Shown here: positions 11,824 to 22,855 of the stretch, piece by piece
Position numbering within the stretch: position 1 is the stretch's first letter
Layout: every line of letters begins with the position of its first letter
DNA from: Loxodes magnus
Lineage: Eukaryota > Ciliophora > Karyorelictea > Loxodida > Loxodidae
Assembly: GCA_946699065.1 (NCBI GenBank)
Contig: CAMPDV010000424.1
Location: 124,001 to 188,000 of the forward strand
Direction of reading: 5' to 3'
DNA: 64,000 bases
Position numbers and translations under genes: made by a program
Notes under the pieces: model-generated
Database searches by the model: none
The model's input: only the letters and a program-made list of their open reading frames with translations
What the model was told of the DNA's origin: nothing

Positions 11824-12635
11824 ATGGAGAAGAACATTCGTCTTTCTAAGAAATAACAAAAGAAAAATGAGAAAACAAGTTACGAACGAGGTGCTAAAAA
11901 AGCAAAGACAGGATAGAGAATCTAGCTCGTCTTCAGAGGGAAAAGTAATGGCTGGTCGAATGAACAATAAAACCCTGAAAGTAAAAATAACAATTTACTC
12001 CAAAGAGAAATCGAAAAAATGAAAGAAAAAATTGCAAAATATGAAGAGATATTTTTTAATCAAAGAGAAAAAATCCGGGACTAATGAATTACATTGAAGA
12101 TTAAAATAACGATCTGTTCATTTTCAAAAGTTAACTGATTATAAACTCAGTAGTAGCAGAAAATTAACTTTATGAAATGTCGTAAACTAACTTCAATTCA
12201 TCACAAAGAACGATCATAGAAGAAGATTAGCACAAAATACAACTTTAAGAAAAGTAAAATTAAGTAAAAAATGATACAAACATAAAAAAAGAATTGAGAT
12301 GCTGGAGAAAAAAGTTTATTAAAAATAGAAATTAGAAAAACGATATAAAAATTGTTGGTACTGCTAATCTTGGTATCATTTACTAAGAAATTGTAAGAAA
12401 CGAAGATAACTCAAGTATAATGAAGAATAAAGGACCTGAAGAAACTTAAAAAAACTTTGGATTACTGAGTAAGGAATATATAAATAGAAACTATGAACAA
12501 GAAACTAAGAGAATCCTTCGTGGTAGTCGTCCACTTTAAAAAAAGGTAGTGGAGAACAACCACGGAAAAAAACTTGTTAGCAGAAACCTGGTTGAAAACC
12601 CAGGATATGCAAACTTTAATTTTACATTTAATTAA
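11824..12635 (+). pseudogene. Gag-like zinc-knuckle protein, family 3, copy G5
   Basis: ATG 11,824 begins MEKNIRLSKKQQKKNEK. The knuckle at 12,353-12,394 is intact: CWYCQSWYHLLRNC (CX2CX4HX4C), followed by a basic tail. A polar C-terminus follows (GPEETQKNFGLLSKEYINRN, then VSRNLVENPGYANF). Its Trp codon at 12,356-12,358 is TGG, while the paralogue G15 has TGA at the same residue (62,547). A TGA and frame changes after IEKMKEKIAKYEEIFF, compared with G15, show that the N-terminal half is damaged. Probably a nucleic-acid-binding gag; this copy is likely dead. Confidence 0.65.
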
Positions 12636-12919
12636 AATAATAATAAAAGTAATAAACTTTTATCTTAAATGCTTATTATATTTTTTCAAGATATATTTCT
12701 AAAGAGATAGTTTTTCAAAAATCCTATACTTTTAATAATTTTTAATTTAATGATGAACTACTAAAATGATAGAATGATCAGGGCATAATCGAAGCAGTAG
12801 ATAAAAAATAAAAGCGATAAGTAAAGTAGAACTGATGATAAAGATGTAAATAAACAGTTTTTTTACCTATATGAAAATATAGTAAATATATGTTAATTGA
12901 TATTATTAATATATAAAAT

Positions 12920-13329
12920 ATGGATGTCGGCTGCTATCAGGAGAACTAATAGGTAATCTGGTGCAGTTTATACTGAATTGCGATTAATTTCACACTAGAT
13001 GCCACCATTGGGGAAGATTGGAAAAGCTTAGAAGTGACAAGCCTAACTTACCCGAGGGTTCTCGCTAGCAGTATGAATGTTTTACTGATGGACCTTCTAA
13101 TTAATGACTTAATAACTAATTTTTATTTTGACCTTATTCAAGAAAACTGGAGACCTTGATTCAAGACTTGTGAATTGGGTTAAATAAGAGGATTTCCAAT
13201 TTTGAGAAGCTGATTTGACTCATTGGATGAATAGAATGATAACAAGTAGTATGATAGCATTTTTATTTAGTATTAAATATTAATATTGAAAGAGCTGAGC
13301 ATCGTCGAGGTACTACGCGCTCTATAATC
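12920..13329 (+). repeat. SINE-like repeat A, copy 2
   Basis: Begins ATGGATGTCGGCTGCTATCA directly after ATATAAAAT. The 5' half holds short hairpins (GCAGTTTATACTG and others); the 3' half is AT-rich. It ends with AAGAGCTGAGCATCGTCGAG and GCGCTCTATAATC. Best-preserved copy. Confidence 0.85.
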
Positions 13330-13529
13330 TTATTTTTTATTATTTTTCATTTATTAATTAAAATTTTAAACTGTTTAGAGTAAACAAAAAGTAAGCGTTT
13401 AACTTTCCTCAAATATTTGATATTTATTACAATTACTTACTAAACTTTTCAATAATAATTTAAAGAAATATAAAAAAGTCTAAAAATTTAATGCAAAATT
13501 AAATTAAATTAAAATACTTTAAGATAAAA

Positions 13530-14880
13530 ATTTATCATATCTAAAGTTTAATCCATTTAGGATTTTTCACATCATACATATTTATCTCTTCTTTCTTACT
13601 CTATATATGCCACATGTAAATTTTTTCATTTTAATACATAGGACTAAACCAATTTATCGTACTATTATATTTTTATTTTTCTCCGTGTACTAAGAAACTT
13701 TTGTAATCAAACAAATAAGTTTACTCTAACTTATTTTTATTATCAAATACAAATACACTATCTATTTCATCTCCTCATACTGCTGATGTTCCAAATGAGA
13801 CGTTGGGTAATCCTTTATAAAAATGTATTCAGATGTTTACTGTTGTATCATAAAATATCACTTTATTTCTTTGAATTGCATTCTCCAAACTGACCAAACC
13901 TCCGAAAATATAAACTAAGTCGTGCGTGTATGTAGATCCAAAATAGTTCGTTTAGTAAAGAGAGTCAGCTATTTCAACTGATTTATTGTTTTATATATCA
14001 AACTTTTCACATTTGTTCGTATACTGTATTTGATTAATTTTCCCAGAAATTATGTAAACATTATTATTATTATCATAAACTAACTGAGTCGATATTTTTG
14101 GATGAATTAAGTTGTAAGTTTCAGAATATGTATGAATTATTTTATATATATTTGTTTTATTTGTTCTACTATCCTAGTTTCCGCATACTAACATTAAATC
14201 ATTATTTATTTAAACTGAGTAGAAAAAATTTTCACTTGAAGGATCAAAGTTTGCCAGTTCGATAAATTTCTCAGTTTAGGTATTTAAATCGAAAATAAGT
14301 GATTTGTTAGATTTTAATAAGCTGATTTAGTAAACTTGAAACTGAGGTATTCTAAACGAATTTTTAGATTTGATAACATCTTGGGTGTAAAAGTTATCAA
14401 TAGGTTATCTGAAATATTAAATTAAGTTTTAGAGATGATTCTTTAATTCTTATATTTAATGATCTTTTTATAGATTTTATTCTTGGAAAATTTTAAATTA
14501 TTATAGAAAGTTTTCTAACTCTAGTTTTTCTTTTAAAATTTGGTTATTATTTTCATTTAGTGATTTAATTTATTACTATAAGTTATTATTTTCGTTTTAT
14601 AATAGATTGATTTAAGTTTCTTAGGATTGGATTTATATTAAAAGTTGATTTTCTTTTTATGAAAGTGTTTCTAGTTATTTTTGAGTAGAAAGAAGTTATT
14701 CTTAAAGTAGCTCATATTATTGTAAAATTAACTGGTTTTATCTTTAAAGAAACTTATTTTATGTAATTAATTCAGTTTCATAGATTCCTTAATCCTCAGT
14801 ACTTTCATTTCTTTATGTATTTTCTTATGTTAAAATGGATTATTCTCTAATATTTGACTAAAAATTTTATCCAAAATTTT
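13530..14880. repeat. Inverted-repeat arm: kelch 3' half (left)
   Basis: Near-identical reverse complement of about 23,306-24,635. It covers the C-terminal half of the kelch gene and ends just past the stop. Spacer between arms is about 8.4 kb. Confidence 0.85.
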
Positions 14881-15850
14881 CGCTTTATTTTTAGTCTATC
14901 TAAAAATGTTTTCTAATATATTCAGACATTTTTATTATATTTTCAATTATTTCGTCAAATTATATCATTTAAGTTATCTAAATATTACCTTTTTTTTAAC
15001 TTTCGTTAAATTGTATTAAATTTTCTTGTCATTTAAGGTTTAATAATTCAGTTTGAGAATTTTAAATTTTATTGTATAATTTTTCTATTTTTTTTAATCA
15101 ATTTTCATTAAGTGTTATTAACTCTAAACTTTTCTAATCGAGTTCTCTATTTAAATTTTCTTTTTCTTCTGATAAATATTTGTTTTATTTTTTGATTTTT
15201 TTTGATTAAATCTTTAATTCAGAGTTACATTTTTTTTCTTATAGAGAAATATTTAGCTAATTTACATACAAATTTTGTAGGTCTTGATTTACCTCATTTA
15301 TATTTTAAATATTGGAAATGATTTCTTTTAAGTTTTGTTAAATCTTGTTAAATTACTAAGGAAGTTCTTGGCTTTTGCACTCTTAAGTATCTTATTTAAG
15401 ATTTCACTAACTTTAATTAAAAGGGCTTCATATTCTTTCTTAACTTTCATTCGATTTATTAATTTCTTTTTAGTTTTGTTTGACTTCATTTTCTTATGAC
15501 TTTTTAAGTCAAGAATTATAGTTTTTATTTTACCCCTCAATCAAACTATTTTATTGACTGGAGTCATTTAAAAAGGATTAAAAGGATTTTTACATCAATT
15601 TTTCAATTTCTTCATTTGAAATAAATTTTTTGTCTATAATAGCTTTAATAATTGCTAAAAGATCCTCTCTGATTAATTTTAAGAAGACATCATGGATTTA
15701 AAGTTATTCTTACAAATCACTCTATACTTTTAATTTATAATTTTCTTATCTTCTATAATCTTCTATAAATTGTTATAATATCTAATTTGTTATGGAGCAA
15801 GTCTGATCGCTGTTTCTATTTTCTTTTTATCTATTTTCATTAGCATTCAT
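13535..15850 (-). CDS. Coiled-coil / kelch-like repeat protein
   Basis: ATG 15,850 to TGA 13,535 is 2,316 nt = 772 codons with no frameshift, provided TAA/TAG = Gln and seven internal TGA = Trp; three Trp are TGG. Residues ~1-490 are a Gln-rich coiled coil (QEQLLSTQKQLETLSQKENQ). Residues ~530-770 form beta-propeller-like repeats with kelch features (THDLVYIFGGLVSLEN, SVEIADSLYQTNYFGS). The Trp at residues 674 (NIWIHFY) and 692 (AVWGDEIDSV) are TGA. The end is ...KWIKLQI-TGA-TAA. Similarity with the duplicate at 23-24.6 kb stops a few bases past this TGA, which supports it as the true stop. Likely a cytosolic protein-interaction scaffold (inference). Confidence 0.85.
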
Positions 15851-16580
15851 AGTTTCTTTTATTTTTTATATTTTAACACTTTTTAAAAGTCTAAATTTAA
15901 AAAAAAGTTTATGAAACTTTTTTTTAAAATGGATCATAGCAATTTAGTATTATAATTTTAGCCAACAATTGCTAAAGAAATAACTTAATTTGCTAAATTT
16001 ATTTTAATCTTTTTTATCTACTAAAAATTGACTAATTTAATTCATTTATTTTTAACAAAATTAATATATTAATTTAAAGCAGAAAAAAGTGTTTTTGTGC
16101 AATCAGGAATTTTTTTTTTTTCATAATCTAAATGAAAAATTTAAAATTATAATTACATGCTTTATTTTTAAATTCGTTACAATGTGAAATTTTAGAAATT
16201 TAATTTGTTGAAAAATTTTCGGAATAATAAATTTATAAATTCTCTAAAGAAACTTTTTTCTAATTTTTTATACAAAACATTACACTTAAATTCAAATAAA
16301 AAATTATATTAATTTAATAAAAAATTTTAACTTAAAACTATTGCTTAATATAATTTTTGAATTATTGATTCACTATTTTCTAAGTTTATTTTTAATAAAT
16401 AAAACAGTTAATTTTTTCTTATTGAACTAAATAATGTTTTCTTTTATCCAAAATAGAAATAACTTTTCTTTTAATTATCTCATAATTTTTTCAATCTTAA
16501 TTGTTAGGAAAATATCTTAAGATTTTAAATATTTTTATTTTTATAGATTATCTAAAGAACTTTTAAATATAATGCTTGTA
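15851..16580. other. AT-rich intergenic region
   Basis: Probable 5' region of the kelch gene, then A/T runs. No element recognised. Confidence 0.4.
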
Positions 16581-17000
16581 TCATTAAATTAAATTAAAGT
16601 GTTAAAGAAGGATTGTCTACTTAAGAGCTTCCTACTTCTCTATCCAACCAATAGAAACTTGATCTCTAGGTGGTCTTCTCCTCCCTTCATTGTCAAGTTT
16701 TCGGAATGGTTGTCTCTTCATATAGCTTGCTTTCTTCTTTTAAATTTCTCCATTCCTGGTTGGGTAAAATTAGGTTAGGTCATTCCATATTTTCTATTAA
16801 ATCTTATTTCTCTTCCAACATCGCCTTCATAGGTGATCTGTTCTCATGCAGATGTAACATTTTTTCCTAAAATATTTCTCTTTAGTTAGTTCAATTGGCT
16901 TATTATTTTAATTTAGACTCTTGCTTCTACTTTTTATTTTATTTTATTTTTAATAATATTAATCAATGTAAAAATAAAGGAAGAAATTAGCCAGATTTGT
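16581..17000 (-). CDS. Gag-like zinc-knuckle protein, copy G6a (C-terminal part, well preserved)
   Basis: The frame ending at TGA 16,581-16,583 contains the perfect knuckle CYICMRTDHLWRRCWK (CX2CX4HX4C). The Trp in HLW is TGA at 16,827. About 20 residues on comes FYPTRNGEIQKKKASYM, equivalent to the second family motif, then a basic tail (RRRPPRDQVSIGWIEKQEAL). The segment before the knuckle (KSLNQNNKPIELTKEKYFRK) is in frame. No coiled-coil N-terminus fits between here and the next remnant at 17.1 kb, so the 5' part is missing or displaced. Confidence 0.65.
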
Positions 17001-17099
17001 TTATTCAAAATATAGTTATTTTACCAATTAAAAAGCTTTGTCAAATATAGTCAAATTTAAATATAGCATAGTATAATTTATTAATATTAAATTGCTTTT

Positions 17100-17640
17100 T
17101 ATTTTACTTTTCGCTTTTTAGTTTATAAAAAATCTCAAGAATCATAGTAAAAAATATTGAAATCGTCATTTCTCCTCAAGTTACAAATTTTTAATAGCAT
17201 ATCGATGCCTACTAATTTATCCTTTCCTTTATTGATGATATTTTAATCCAATTTCAGTCCTTTCCAAACATTTTTTTGTTTCTTCTTTTATGAACAATTG
17301 CTATTTGTAAGAGTAATTAATATATATCAATCATTTTTCTAATAAATCTCCTTCAGATTTACAATAAGTTTTGATTAAGTTTTTTCAAAATTTTTTTTCG
17401 TTTTTTACAATTTTTGGTATCTCCAACTGTTCCTTTTTGAAGCACATAACATGTCTTCTTTCTATTATTTAGTTAATTAACTAAATTTTTAAGTTTGATT
17501 GCTTAATCTCCATTGAATCTTACATTATCTTAACGATAAATTGTTCGTGGTTTATCTAAGGAGATTTGTATTTCTTTTATTTTTTCTTCTGCTCTTTTAA
17601 TTCCTAATAAATAGATATATAAAGAAGCTTTTAAACTCAA
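17100..17640 (-). pseudogene. Gag-like protein, copy G6b (degenerate)
   Basis: A decayed knuckle (TCYVLQKGTVGDTKNCKK) is followed by TYCKSEGDLLEKW, the second motif. Next come KKMFGKDWNWIKISSIKERI and a C-terminal FYYDSWDFLQTKKRK. The last two blocks match copy G13 (FRKDWDWNKIPKVNKGQI and FYVDSWDFLKASQ). In both copies the first Trp of DW(N/D)W and the Trp of DSWDFL are TGA. Frame changes between blocks mark it as a remnant. Confidence 0.55.
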
Positions 17641-17709
17641 TTCTGTATTCAATATTTTTTATCATTTTACCATATATAAAATACATAAATAAAAGCCTTG
17701 AATAATATA

Positions 17710-18201
17710 ATGTTTTCAGAATGTTTTTAAAGGAATGCATAGATACCTACAGTCTAAAGATATAAATAATATATTTAAGATAATCAAAGTACATTTCCTG
17801 AAATTACTTATACTAAGTTTAACAAACATCGTATATAAGACATTTTTTCTATTTTCAAACTGAGAACAATCGTCTATAATTTCTAAAACGAACTTAGTTT
17901 GCGTCACATAAGCACATAAAATGGAATTGATTGTGCATGTGGTTTAGCTCATGATGAACTTGATCATAAATTTGAATGTACTTTCTATAAAGATATCTTT
18001 TAGGATTTTCTAATCGAAAAATATTTTATGGCAAATAATATTAAAAAGCTAATTCTGTACGACTAAAATTATTTAATTCAAACTTAAAAAAAATAAAATC
18101 CCTAAGATTAAAAATATATTAATATTTTTCATCGAAAAATGCTTAAAAAAGGATAGAAATTAAAAAAAATTAATATCTGAAGCAAAAAGATAAATTGATG
18201 A
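17710..18201 (+). CDS. LINE-type ORF2 C-terminal fragment (zinc-finger region)
   Basis: ATG 17,710 opens a frame with FSIFKLRTIVYNFQNELSLR and then CACGLAHDELDHKFECTFY. This resembles the segment at the end of non-LTR retrotransposon ORF2 proteins, with an LRTG-like stretch and a C-x(1-3)-C-x8-H-x(3-4)-C finger. In-frame TGA codons at 18,178, 18,196 and 18,199 are candidate stops, the last two in tandem. No reverse-transcriptase palm motif is present, so this is a 5'-truncated remnant or a domesticated fragment. It is the only RT-associated signature recognised in the window. The chosen ATG may be fortuitous. Confidence 0.45.
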
Positions 18202-19377
18202 GAGAAAAAAATATAATTTAAAATAGAAACTTAATAAATGATTGTGCAAAAAAATAAGAAGAAAATTGAAAATAAGATGAGAAAGAGAGAGGAAAATTCG
18301 AGAACATAATTTAGAACTAATATAGAAGAAACAAAAAATAGAAAAAGGAATAATTAACTAGAAGCTGATTATAATTTTACATAAACTCTTATACTTAAAA
18401 TATTTCGCATGAAATAAACTATAAGTAGTGCAATTATATCCCAATATTAAATTATTGAAACTTTTTATTTATTTATTTAAGATTTTTTATCATTTTAGAA
18501 TAAGATAATTTTTAAATCGAGGCTTCTTATTTAAAAATTAGCTGATGCATTGCATCCTATAATTTTTTATTCTCAGCCTAAAACTAATAAATCTAAATCA
18601 GATTATCTTTTTGACAGCTAGATGATCAATTTTATGTGAATTACTACTTAGATGCCATTTTTCATATATTTAATAAAGGACTAACTCAATTTATTGATTA
18701 AGTAAATAAATTTAACTTTTTAAAACTTGAACGTATTTAATATTTTTAATAATATTTTGCTTTTTATAAAATTTAAAATTATACCAAATCCTCAAATATA
18801 ATACACAGTTTTAATTTAAGTTAAAATGTAACTATTTAAGGTACTCAATTTATAAATGTGAACAATTATTATTTCGGCATTATTTCTTAAGATTTGAACT
18901 TATTTATTTTTTAATAATATTTTAATATAAAAAAAGTGTTATCTAACTTGTGATTATTTCCTCAGATGATAAATTTTTTTAAATATATGAATTATAAAAT
19001 CTTCAAAATAATTAAAGCTTAAGAAAATTAAGTTAAATAGCTTGACTATAATTTATAAAATATTAAGGATTAAAATGAAAATTTTACCTTTCTAATGTCT
19101 TTTATTTATGACAAAACAAATCTCTAACAAGTTTCAGTAGTCTATATATTTATATAGCATCAGTTGATTATTTCCATCTTATATTTAAATATCTATCTTT
19201 TTTTGTCTTTATGATACTAACATTAAATTAAATTAAATTAAAAATAATATAGTTTGCTTAATAGCTTTGAATGATACAAACATTAAATTGGAAAAAATTA
19301 GAGACAAGTGTAAAATAATAGGCTATTCAATCTATCCCAATGGAGATCGAATAAGAGAATAGTATAAATATAATTTT
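18202..19377. other. AT-rich gap, lysine-rich open stretch at its start
   Basis: From 18,202 to about 18,400 the frames remain Lys/Glu-rich (KKKIENKMRKREENSR), possibly a continuation of the preceding gene. The rest is AT-rich with a short ATTAA-type tandem patch near 19,223-19,245. Confidence 0.3.
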
Positions 19378-19693
19378 TTTAATTTATTAATTTCAACTAA
19401 AAAGTTTTTGGACCGGAAACTCCTTTCCGATTGCACGACCCGATGCTCTCTTTTTATGGAATAACGGGGATATCCTGTTGTGCTCCAGGTACAGCTGCTA
19501 GGGAGCTCCATCGCAATGAGCAGCCAGGCTTCAAGCCCCTACCAAGAGCGGATAATCTCAAAGACAGTGTTTCCTTCAGAAAATGACTCTGACCAGGGAC
19601 TTTCTTAGCGACAGGAAAGGAACTTGTTCCTAGCCATAAAACCAGAAACTGCTGTCACGAAGATCATTCTCAGTTTCCACCATCTTTTCAATT
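19378..19693. repeat. GC-rich repeat B, copy 1
   Basis: About 300 bp near 50% GC between AT-rich flanks, from TTTCAACTAAAAAGTTTTTG to CACCATCTTTTCAATTA. It is about 95% identical by eye to 54,817-55,137. Substitutions between the copies show no codon-position bias, so coding is doubtful. Confidence 0.8.
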
Positions 19694-22190
19694 ATTTTAT
19701 TATTTTAATTTAAAATTATTTACATTAGAAAGAATTCTACTTAATAATCTCATTTTAATTTAGATTTAACCATTAAATTCTAAAAATTTGTTTTATAAAA
19801 ATTAATTTTAATCCTGATTTTTAACCTTTTTAAAATAAATTTAAAAAAATAGAAAAAGAAAAAACGAAAAAAGAAGAAAAGTTTTCTGACTTATTAATTA
19901 AATTTTGAAAATATAAAACTTAACTTTTTTTAATTTTCCATTAATTAAAAGAGATTTAAAAATAATATTTTACTTTTATTGACAATTTTTGAGAATTTTT
20001 CAATACAAGAAAAATGCTTTATTACATTTTTTTTATAATAAAAAATACTCATAAAATTAAATTTTTTAGATAAAATATTTAAAAAAATAAATTTATAACA
20101 ATAGAAAATTTTTTAATCAAAAAATTTAAAATTTAACTTGATAAATTTAAGCATTTCAAAATCTATTATAAACGGAAAAAAAAATAAAAGCTAGATCAAA
20201 TTATATTTCTGATTTATTTTCTATAAGTTGAAGAAAAATTATTTAGATTTAATTAAATGAATTATTATGACCTTAAAAAAATTATGGATTTCACATTTTA
20301 AATTTTAAAATCGATTATAAAAATTTTTTAAAACTGAAAATTTAAATCCATTTTGTTCTATAAAAAAAAATTATATTCTGGCTAGCAATTTTCCGAAGAA
20401 CTAAATTTAAAAAGATAGCAATCTTTAATTTCAAAAAAACCCTTCGTTTTTTTCTTTAATTTAAACTTAAAAGTTTGATGTATTTGAAAACCTAAAAATA
20501 TTCAAGCAATGAATTATTTATTCTCCTAGATTGTTTGAATAATGATTTTAAAATTTGGATAATAGCTTAAGAAATATTTAAAGAAATTGATAATGTAAAA
20601 ACAAATTTAAATTAATTAAGCACATCTAAAATCGTGTGCTTTTCAACACTATAAAAAATAAAATAAAAACCCAAATTTTCAGTTTGTTATGTGACTTTAA
20701 AAATTTTAATTTCTTATTTCCTTCTTTCTAAGAGTTATAATAAAATAAATGTTAATGTTTATTTTTAATTCAACCATCTTAAGTTTAATAAATTCCGATT
20801 TATAAAATCTAGCTTTTTTTAAAATATAGGAATTAAATTTTTATTTCCTAAAAATTTTGATTTAAAAGTCATTAAGAAGCAATATCTTTTTCTAAATTAA
20901 TTCTTAATTGATTCATTTAGATTATGTTATGTTTTTATTATTTTTAATTATGAGTAATTTAGATAAAATTCAATAAAAGTGGGCTATAATTATTTTTTAT
21001 GATTATCCATTAATTAAAAAATATGATTGATCACCTCTTATTTTCAACACTATTACTTTTCAAATATAAAAAAGATTAAATAGAAACTATAAAAAAGTTC
21101 TCTTAAGCAATATTCTTTAAAAGATCCAACTAAAGTGTTAGTTTATTTTTCTCTACTTTATAATCTTAAAATCAATAAGAATTTAACTTAGCTTATGTAA
21201 TTTTCAAACTGATTTAATCCAAATAGAATTATATAATTAAGAAAACTAATTATCAGTCATAAATCTAGTTTCTCTATTAACCTAAATAAAAACCTAATTA
21301 TCGTTTTCCTTTATATTTTCTACTAAACAAACTTTATCTTATAATTATTACTGTTTCCTTTTTTCTATCTAACTTGATTTATGTTATATTCATAAATTTA
21401 TAAACCTAATAGGTTTTATTAACTTCATAATCTAGTTAAATTTACAATGTATTAATATAAACTTTACAATATAATAAAGTTCTCAGTTCATTTAATATCT
21501 ATATAATAATAATTTAATATTATTATAGAATTCTTTCAAAGAAATTGCTGTTTAACTTGAAAATAATTATAGAAAAGCTATATCTCAAATTAAAGATTAA
21601 TAAGGCTGAGAATTAGAATTAAATTTTTGGTGCTAGATTATTAATGAACTCAAATAAATAGAAATTTAAGATAAACTTAGCTTAAATAGTTTAGATATTA
21701 GATCTAGATTACTAAATTCTTTGCTTTTTTATATAAAACAAATTTTTAGAAGAATTATGGTTTTTATTGTTTTAGTCCTTTTTAATTTTTGAGAAGTATA
21801 ATTGATATCGTCTAATCTTTATCTCTATAGTAAAAGATTTCTTTAAATTATTAGAAAGCTTGAAAACATTTATACTTTAGTAGTTCATTTAAATAGTTAA
21901 AAGTATTATTAACAATCTCTTCTTTTTTATATTTAAAGTTTCATTTAAAAATTATTTCTATAAAAGGAGTATTCTACTAGTGCATTTTATTCCTATTATT
22001 TTATTTCTTAGTTTAAAGAAAAGCTTTTGTTTACATTTTTTTATGAATTATATACTTAAAAAAAATCAAAGTCTTGAATTAGCTATCTTCAACTTCTTTA
22101 ATTAAACATGAAGCTAAAAATAGTAAGTTATTTTAAGTTTCATTAGTCATTAAAGCAACCCATTCCCAAAATCACCTATTGAATAAACAA
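19694..22190. other. Long AT-rich gap
   Basis: A/T runs throughout. I found no coherent frame, RNA or repeat family member in these 2.5 kb. Confidence 0.45.
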
Positions 22191-22292
22191 TTATTATTTA
22201 TATTTTTTATAGGTTTTTTATTATCCAAGGCTAGAAGCGAGAATTTTTGAAATTTTAGTACTTTTGAGTTTTTATTATCTAGAGGAAGAAGA

Positions 22293-22715
22293 ATGCAAGT
22301 GTATTGTGATTTGTATGGTTCTAAATATTTCTTAGTTAAAGAATTATTTTTGAATATAAGAAAAAAGGAAAAGAAAACCCAATTTCCTAAGCTTTCTATA
22401 TCAAAAACTTTATTGTTTTCATATTAAAAGATCCTATACTTGAATTTTGCTGGCTTAAGAACAATAAGCTCTCTGATTCCTCAAGAGCTTATTCGTTAAA
22501 CTAACTTATTTCTGGATTTCAAATTAAAAACAATTATTTTATTTAAATCTAATAAAAGATGCAGTCCTAAAAATAAAGCTGCTAGAAATGCAAAGAATTG
22601 AATACAACGCAAAAATGTTAAATCCATGGAAAATTCTTAGAATACTTCTGCATTACTCATAACTAAAGTATATGCAAAGTTTGTATAAAAAATGAGCATA
22701 ACTCTTGTTTAATGA
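22293..22715 (+). CDS. Hypothetical protein
   Basis: ATG 22,293 to TGA 22,713-22,715 is 141 codons. The frame reads MQVYCDLYGSKYFLVKELFL and continues with TLLFSYQKILYLNFAGLRTI and LIPQELIRQTNLFLDFKLKT; only one internal TGA is read as Trp. The same frame is open upstream to about 22,200 with FLLSKARSENFWNFSTFEFL, so the true start could be earlier. No domain recognised. It lies upstream of the kelch-related locus on the same strand. Confidence 0.45.
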
Positions 22716-22855
22716 AATCAAATTTGAATAAAAAAGCAGAAAGCATACTAAACAAAGAAACGTCTAGTGTACTAGCGACGGTCAGTTAAAATGAGTAGAA
22801 AATTCAGGTTTTCCTCTAATAATTTACTATTTTATTTAAGAAAAAGAAGATAGAA

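Noticed and set aside
12920..13329. Repeat A as a protein-coding gene starting at ATGGATGTC
   Set aside because: With no obligatory stop codon the frame is trivially open; indels that are not multiples of three separate the copies.
13490..13515. AAATTAAATTAAATT-type tandem repeats here and near 19,225 as a repeat family
   Set aside because: Very short and compatible with background composition.
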